From NCBI RefSeq assembly GCF_902859625.1, contig NZ_CADIJX010000015.1, positions 1 through 64,000 of the forward strand: DNA of 64,000 bases, given 5' to 3'. The number at the start of each line of letters is the position of its first letter. The stretch's first letter is position 1. Shown here piece after piece: positions 61,311 to 64,000 of this stretch. The notes below the pieces were generated by a model. It ran no database searches. It was not told the origin of the DNA and saw nothing but the letters and a program-made list of their open reading frames with translations. The position numbers and the translations under genes were made by a program. This DNA comes from Achromobacter pestifer. Lineage in GTDB: Bacteria; Pseudomonadota; Gammaproteobacteria; Burkholderiales; Burkholderiaceae_B.

Positions 61311-63713
61311 ATGACGACAGAACACGCCAGTACGCACGGTCGGCCGGGCAAGCCGCAAGGAGTGGGCGCGCGGGTGCCGCGCAAGGAGGATGCGCGCCAT
61401 CTGCTCGGCAAGGGCAATTTCGTGGCCGATATGGCCATGCCCGGGTTGAGCGAAGTGGCGTTCCTGCGCAGTCCGCTGGCGCATGCGCGCATCGCTTCGG
61501 TGCGCGTGGCCGACCAGATCGCGGGCAATGTGTTTCTGCGTCAGTCGATGGCCGACGCGCGCGACATCGTGGCCGATTCGACGCTGCCCACCTATCAGGC
61601 GTCCGCGCAGCCGCCGCTGGCATCGGGCAAGGTCCGTTTCGTCGGAGAACCCATCGCCATGGTGTTTGCACCGACGCGCGCCGAAGCCGAGGACCATGCC
61701 GAATTGATCGAGGTCGATTACGACGACCTGCCGGTGTATGCGGACGTGGACAGTGCCCAGGCTGCCGAGGGCGACCTGCTGCACGAGCAATGGCGCGACA
61801 ACGTGTTCGTCACGCTCAACGCCGACAAGCAGTTCGACGAATACGCGGCGCAGGCCGAGGTGGTGGTGCGGCGCAAGATTGATCTGGCGCGACAGTGCAT
61901 GGTGCCGATGGAAGGCAAGGCGGTGCTGGCGTACTGGGACCACCAGGCCGATCAGTTGGTCGTCGTCAGCGCCACGCAGGTGCCGCACATGATCCGCAGC
62001 GTGCTGGCCCAGTGCCTGGACCTGGAGCAGGGGCGCGTTCGGGTGGTGTCGCCGGATGTGGGCGGTGCCTTTGGCTACAAGTGCGTGCTACAGCAGGAAG
62101 AGTTGTGCGTGGCATGGTTGGCCAAGACCTTCAAGCGGCCGTTCCGCTTCATCGAGGACCGCCGCGAACACCTGACCGCGGGCGCCAATTCGCGCGAACA
62201 CCATTACGAAATGGTGGCCTACGCGGATCGTCGCGGCAAGCTGCTGGCGCTGGATGCCAAGATCACCATCGACGGCGGCGCCTATTCCGTGTGGCCGTTC
62301 ACCATCGGGCTGGAACCGGGTCAGGCCATCGGCAACCTGCCGGGACCCTACGCATTCAAAGGCTACCGCTGCGTCACGAAGGCGGTGGCCACCAACAAGC
62401 CCGGCTTTGTGCCGTATCGCGGCGTGGCGCGCACCGGCGTGTGTTTCGCCATGGAACTGACGATGGACGCGATCGCGCGCGAAGTCGGCCGCGAGCCTTG
62501 GGAAGTCCGTCAGGAAAACCTGGTGCAGGGCGAGCAGATGCCGTTCGTCAACGTCACCGGCAAGCACCTGGATAGCGGCGACTATCCGGCCAGCCTGCAA
62601 CAGGCCATGGAAATGATCGGCGTGGACGCGGTGCGCGAGCGCCAGCGGCAGGGCGAGGCCGACGGCCGCCTGATCGGCGTGGGCCTTGCGACCTACACCG
62701 AACAGGCCGCGCACGGCACGTCCGTATTCGCCGCCTGGGGCACACCCGTGATTCCCGGGTTCGACCAGGCCACCGCGCGCGTCACGCCGGATGGCGGACT
62801 GGAGTTGCGGGTGGGTGTGCATTCGCACGGCCAGGGCATGGAAACCACCTTCGCCCAGATCGCCAACGAGATCCTGGGCGTCGACGTGGGCAGCATCAAG
62901 CTGCTGCACGGCGATACCGGGCAAACCCCGTTCTCCACCGGCACCTACGCTTCGCGTTCGCTGGTGATGTCGGGCGGGGCGGTGTCGCAGGCCTGTAAGC
63001 GCTTGCTGCCCAGGCTGACGCATATCGGCGCGCATCTGTTGCAGGCTGATCCCGCCAGCGTGGCGTGGAATGCGGATCGTCTGGAAGCTGACGGCAAGTC
63101 GGTGTCCGTCAAGGATGTGGCGGACGCCTGGTATCTGCGGCCGCAACTGTTGCCGCCTGACGTGGACCCCAGCGGCCTGGAAGTGACCGTGGGCTACAAG
63201 CCCAAGGTCGACACCGGCTGCTTCACCTACGCCACCCATGCAGCGGTGGTGGCGGTCGATCCGGGGACCGGCGGCGTCGAGATCCTGGATTATGTCGTGG
63301 TCGAGGATTGCGGGACCATGATCAACCCCATGGTGGTCGAAGGGCAAACCATCGGTGGCGTGGCCCAGGGCATCGGCACCGCATTCTATGAAGAGACTCC
63401 CTACGACGAGAACGGCCAGCCGCTGGCGTCGACCCTGGCGGATTACATGCTGCCCGGCGCCACCGAAGTCCCCAACATGCGCCTGCATCATTTCGAGACA
63501 CCGTCCCCGCATACCGAATTCGGCGCCAAGGGCATGGGCGAGGGCGGCGCCATCGCGCCGCCAGCCGTGTTGTTCAACGCAGTCAACGATGCGCTGCGAC
63601 CGCTAGGCGCGGCCGAATTGTTGCGCACGCCCTTGTCACCGACGCGGGTGCTGGCGGCCATCGCGCAGGGCAAGCAAACGGTTCAACCGGCTGTCGCAGA
63701 GGTGACGGCATGA
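61311..63713 (+). CDS. Molybdopterin subunit of xanthine-dehydrogenase-type hydroxylase, putative picolinate dehydrogenase (PicA)
   Basis: 800 residues of the CoxL/XdhB large-subunit family. N-terminal domain begins GARVPRKEDARHLLGKGNFV; Mo-cofactor contacts include DVGGAFGYKC (about 245), VPYRGVARTGVCFAME (about 365-380) and the catalytic Glu in GAKGMGEGGAIAPPA (about 745). No fused cytochrome domain, unlike nicotinate dehydrogenase NicB. The next gene is the FAD subunit, so a three-subunit (Mo, FAD, 2Fe-2S) enzyme is expected. In the pic pathway it hydroxylates picolinate at C6 with oxygen from water. Confidence 0.87.
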   Translation: MTTEHASTHGRPGKPQGVGARVPRKEDARHLLGKGNFVADMAMPGLSEVAFLRSPLAHARIASVRVADQIAGNVFLRQSMADARDIVADSTLPTYQASAQPPLASGKVRFVGEPIAMVFAPTRAEAEDHAELIEVDYDDLPVYADVDSAQAAEGDLLHEQWRDNVFVTLNADKQFDEYAAQAEVVVRRKIDLARQCMVPMEGKAVLAYWDHQADQLVVVSATQVPHMIRSVLAQCLDLEQGRVRVVSPDVGGAFGYKCVLQQEELCVAWLAKTFKRPFRFIEDRREHLTAGANSREHHYEMVAYADRRGKLLALDAKITIDGGAYSVWPFTIGLEPGQAIGNLPGPYAFKGYRCVTKAVATNKPGFVPYRGVARTGVCFAMELTMDAIAREVGREPWEVRQENLVQGEQMPFVNVTGKHLDSGDYPASLQQAMEMIGVDAVRERQRQGEADGRLIGVGLATYTEQAAHGTSVFAAWGTPVIPGFDQATARVTPDGGLELRVGVHSHGQGMETTFAQIANEILGVDVGSIKLLHGDTGQTPFSTGTYASRSLVMSGGAVSQACKRLLPRLTHIGAHLLQADPASVAWNADRLEADGKSVSVKDVADAWYLRPQLLPPDVDPSGLEVTVGYKPKVDTGCFTYATHAAVVAVDPGTGGVEILDYVVVEDCGTMINPMVVEGQTIGGVAQGIGTAFYEETPYDENGQPLASTLADYMLPGATEVPNMRLHHFETPSPHTEFGAKGMGEGGAIAPPAVLFNAVNDALRPLGAAELLRTPLSPTRVLAAIAQGKQTVQPAVAEVTA

Positions 63714-64000
63714 AGGCGGCCGCATTCGAGTACACCCGCCCGGGGACGTTGCAAGAAGCGTTGCAGGCGCTGCGCCAGCACGAAGGCCGCGCCAAGCTGA
63801 TGGCAGGCGGCCAGTCGCTGGGACCGATGCTGAACCTGCGGCTGGCACGCCCGCCGTTCGTGATCGACATTTCGGGTCTGTCCGAGTTGCGCACCGTCAC
63901 GCGGCAGGACGGCATGCTGCGCGTGGGCGCGGCCGTGACGCACGCCGAGATCGAGGACGGCGTGCACGAGTTGCTGCGCGGCACGCCGCTGCAACAGGTG
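63710..64000 (+). CDS. FAD-binding medium subunit of the Mo-hydroxylase (partial)
   Basis: First 97 residues only. N-terminus FEYTRPGTLQEALQALRQ and the FAD-contact motif LMAGGQSLGPMLNLRLARP (about 30-48), then VIDISGLSELR, as in CoxM/XdhB-type medium subunits. The ATG overlaps the large-subunit stop by 4 bp. The 2Fe-2S subunit should follow beyond the right edge. Confidence 0.92.
   Translation, partial: MKAAAFEYTRPGTLQEALQALRQHEGRAKLMAGGQSLGPMLNLRLARPPFVIDISGLSELRTVTRQDGMLRVGAAVTHAEIEDGVHELLRGTPLQQV

Noticed and set aside
49926-64000. Reading the right-hand cluster as nicotinate (nic) degradation
   Set aside because: The lower enzymes are shared with nic, but NicC-type 6-hydroxynicotinate monooxygenase and the cytochrome-fused NicB are absent, while a decarboxylase and a Rieske system are present, as in the picolinate pathway.

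Overview
The window reads as a chromosomal segment of a high-GC betaproteobacterium of the Alcaligenaceae, most like Achromobacter or Bordetella. This is inferred from base composition, dense ATGA-coupled operons and the mix of catabolic and respiratory genes; no rRNA marker is present. I see no tRNA, rRNA, insertion sequence, prophage or CRISPR array. Nearly all of the sequence is coding, and only three gaps reach about 300 bases.

Left part (1-12.9 kb). A hydantoinase-type amidase runs off the left edge. Next is an acyl-CoA module: a LiuC-like enoyl-CoA hydratase, an SDR, a TetR regulator and an AMP-forming acyl-CoA ligase. Its promoters share the inverted repeat TATTGA-N7-TCAA. Then come GTP-dependent PEP carboxykinase (pckG) with a perfect inverted repeat in its leader, and a methyltransferase. 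A tight five-gene operon follows: SDR, StyA-like FAD monooxygenase, StyB-like flavin reductase, CrtI-like FAD oxidoreductase and a phenol-MetA-type outer-membrane channel. It looks like a complete oxidation module for an unknown hydrophobic compound.

Middle left (12.9-30.4 kb). An iron-uptake signalling operon (FecI-type sigma, FecR, TonB receptor with STN domain, Tat-exported esterase) has a candidate Fur box. After it are a LysR regulator facing a secreted cupin and a secreted carboxymuconolactone-decarboxylase-like protein, an AraC regulator, a 2042-residue glycine-repeat autotransporter, a second AraC regulator, a pirin and a Mug-family DNA glycosylase.

Respiratory block (30.5-46.8 kb). 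A ttrBCA-type molybdoenzyme operon behind a perfect FNR box converges on a long minus-strand operon, napEDABC followed by ccmABCDEFGHI. The periplasmic nitrate reductase is thus encoded with the cytochrome c maturation machinery its haem subunits need.

Right part (47.0-64.0 kb). A BKACE/3-hydroxyacyl-CoA dehydrogenase pair with a divergent LysR is followed by a picolinate (pic) degradation locus: MarR regulator PicR, XdhC, PicC decarboxylase, PicG, PicE, PicD, PicF, a four-gene Rieske oxygenase system (PicB), a TRAP binding protein and the start of the Mo-dehydrogenase PicA. Inferred flow: picolinate to 6-hydroxypicolinate (PicA), to 3,6-dihydroxypicolinate (PicB), to 2,5-dihydroxypyridine (PicC), to N-formylmaleamate (PicD), to maleamate (PicE), to maleate (PicF), to fumarate (PicG). 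Nine copies of a TCAG-N4-CT palindrome mark the picR, xdhC/picC, picB and TRAP/picA promoters, so the whole locus appears to be one PicR regulon.
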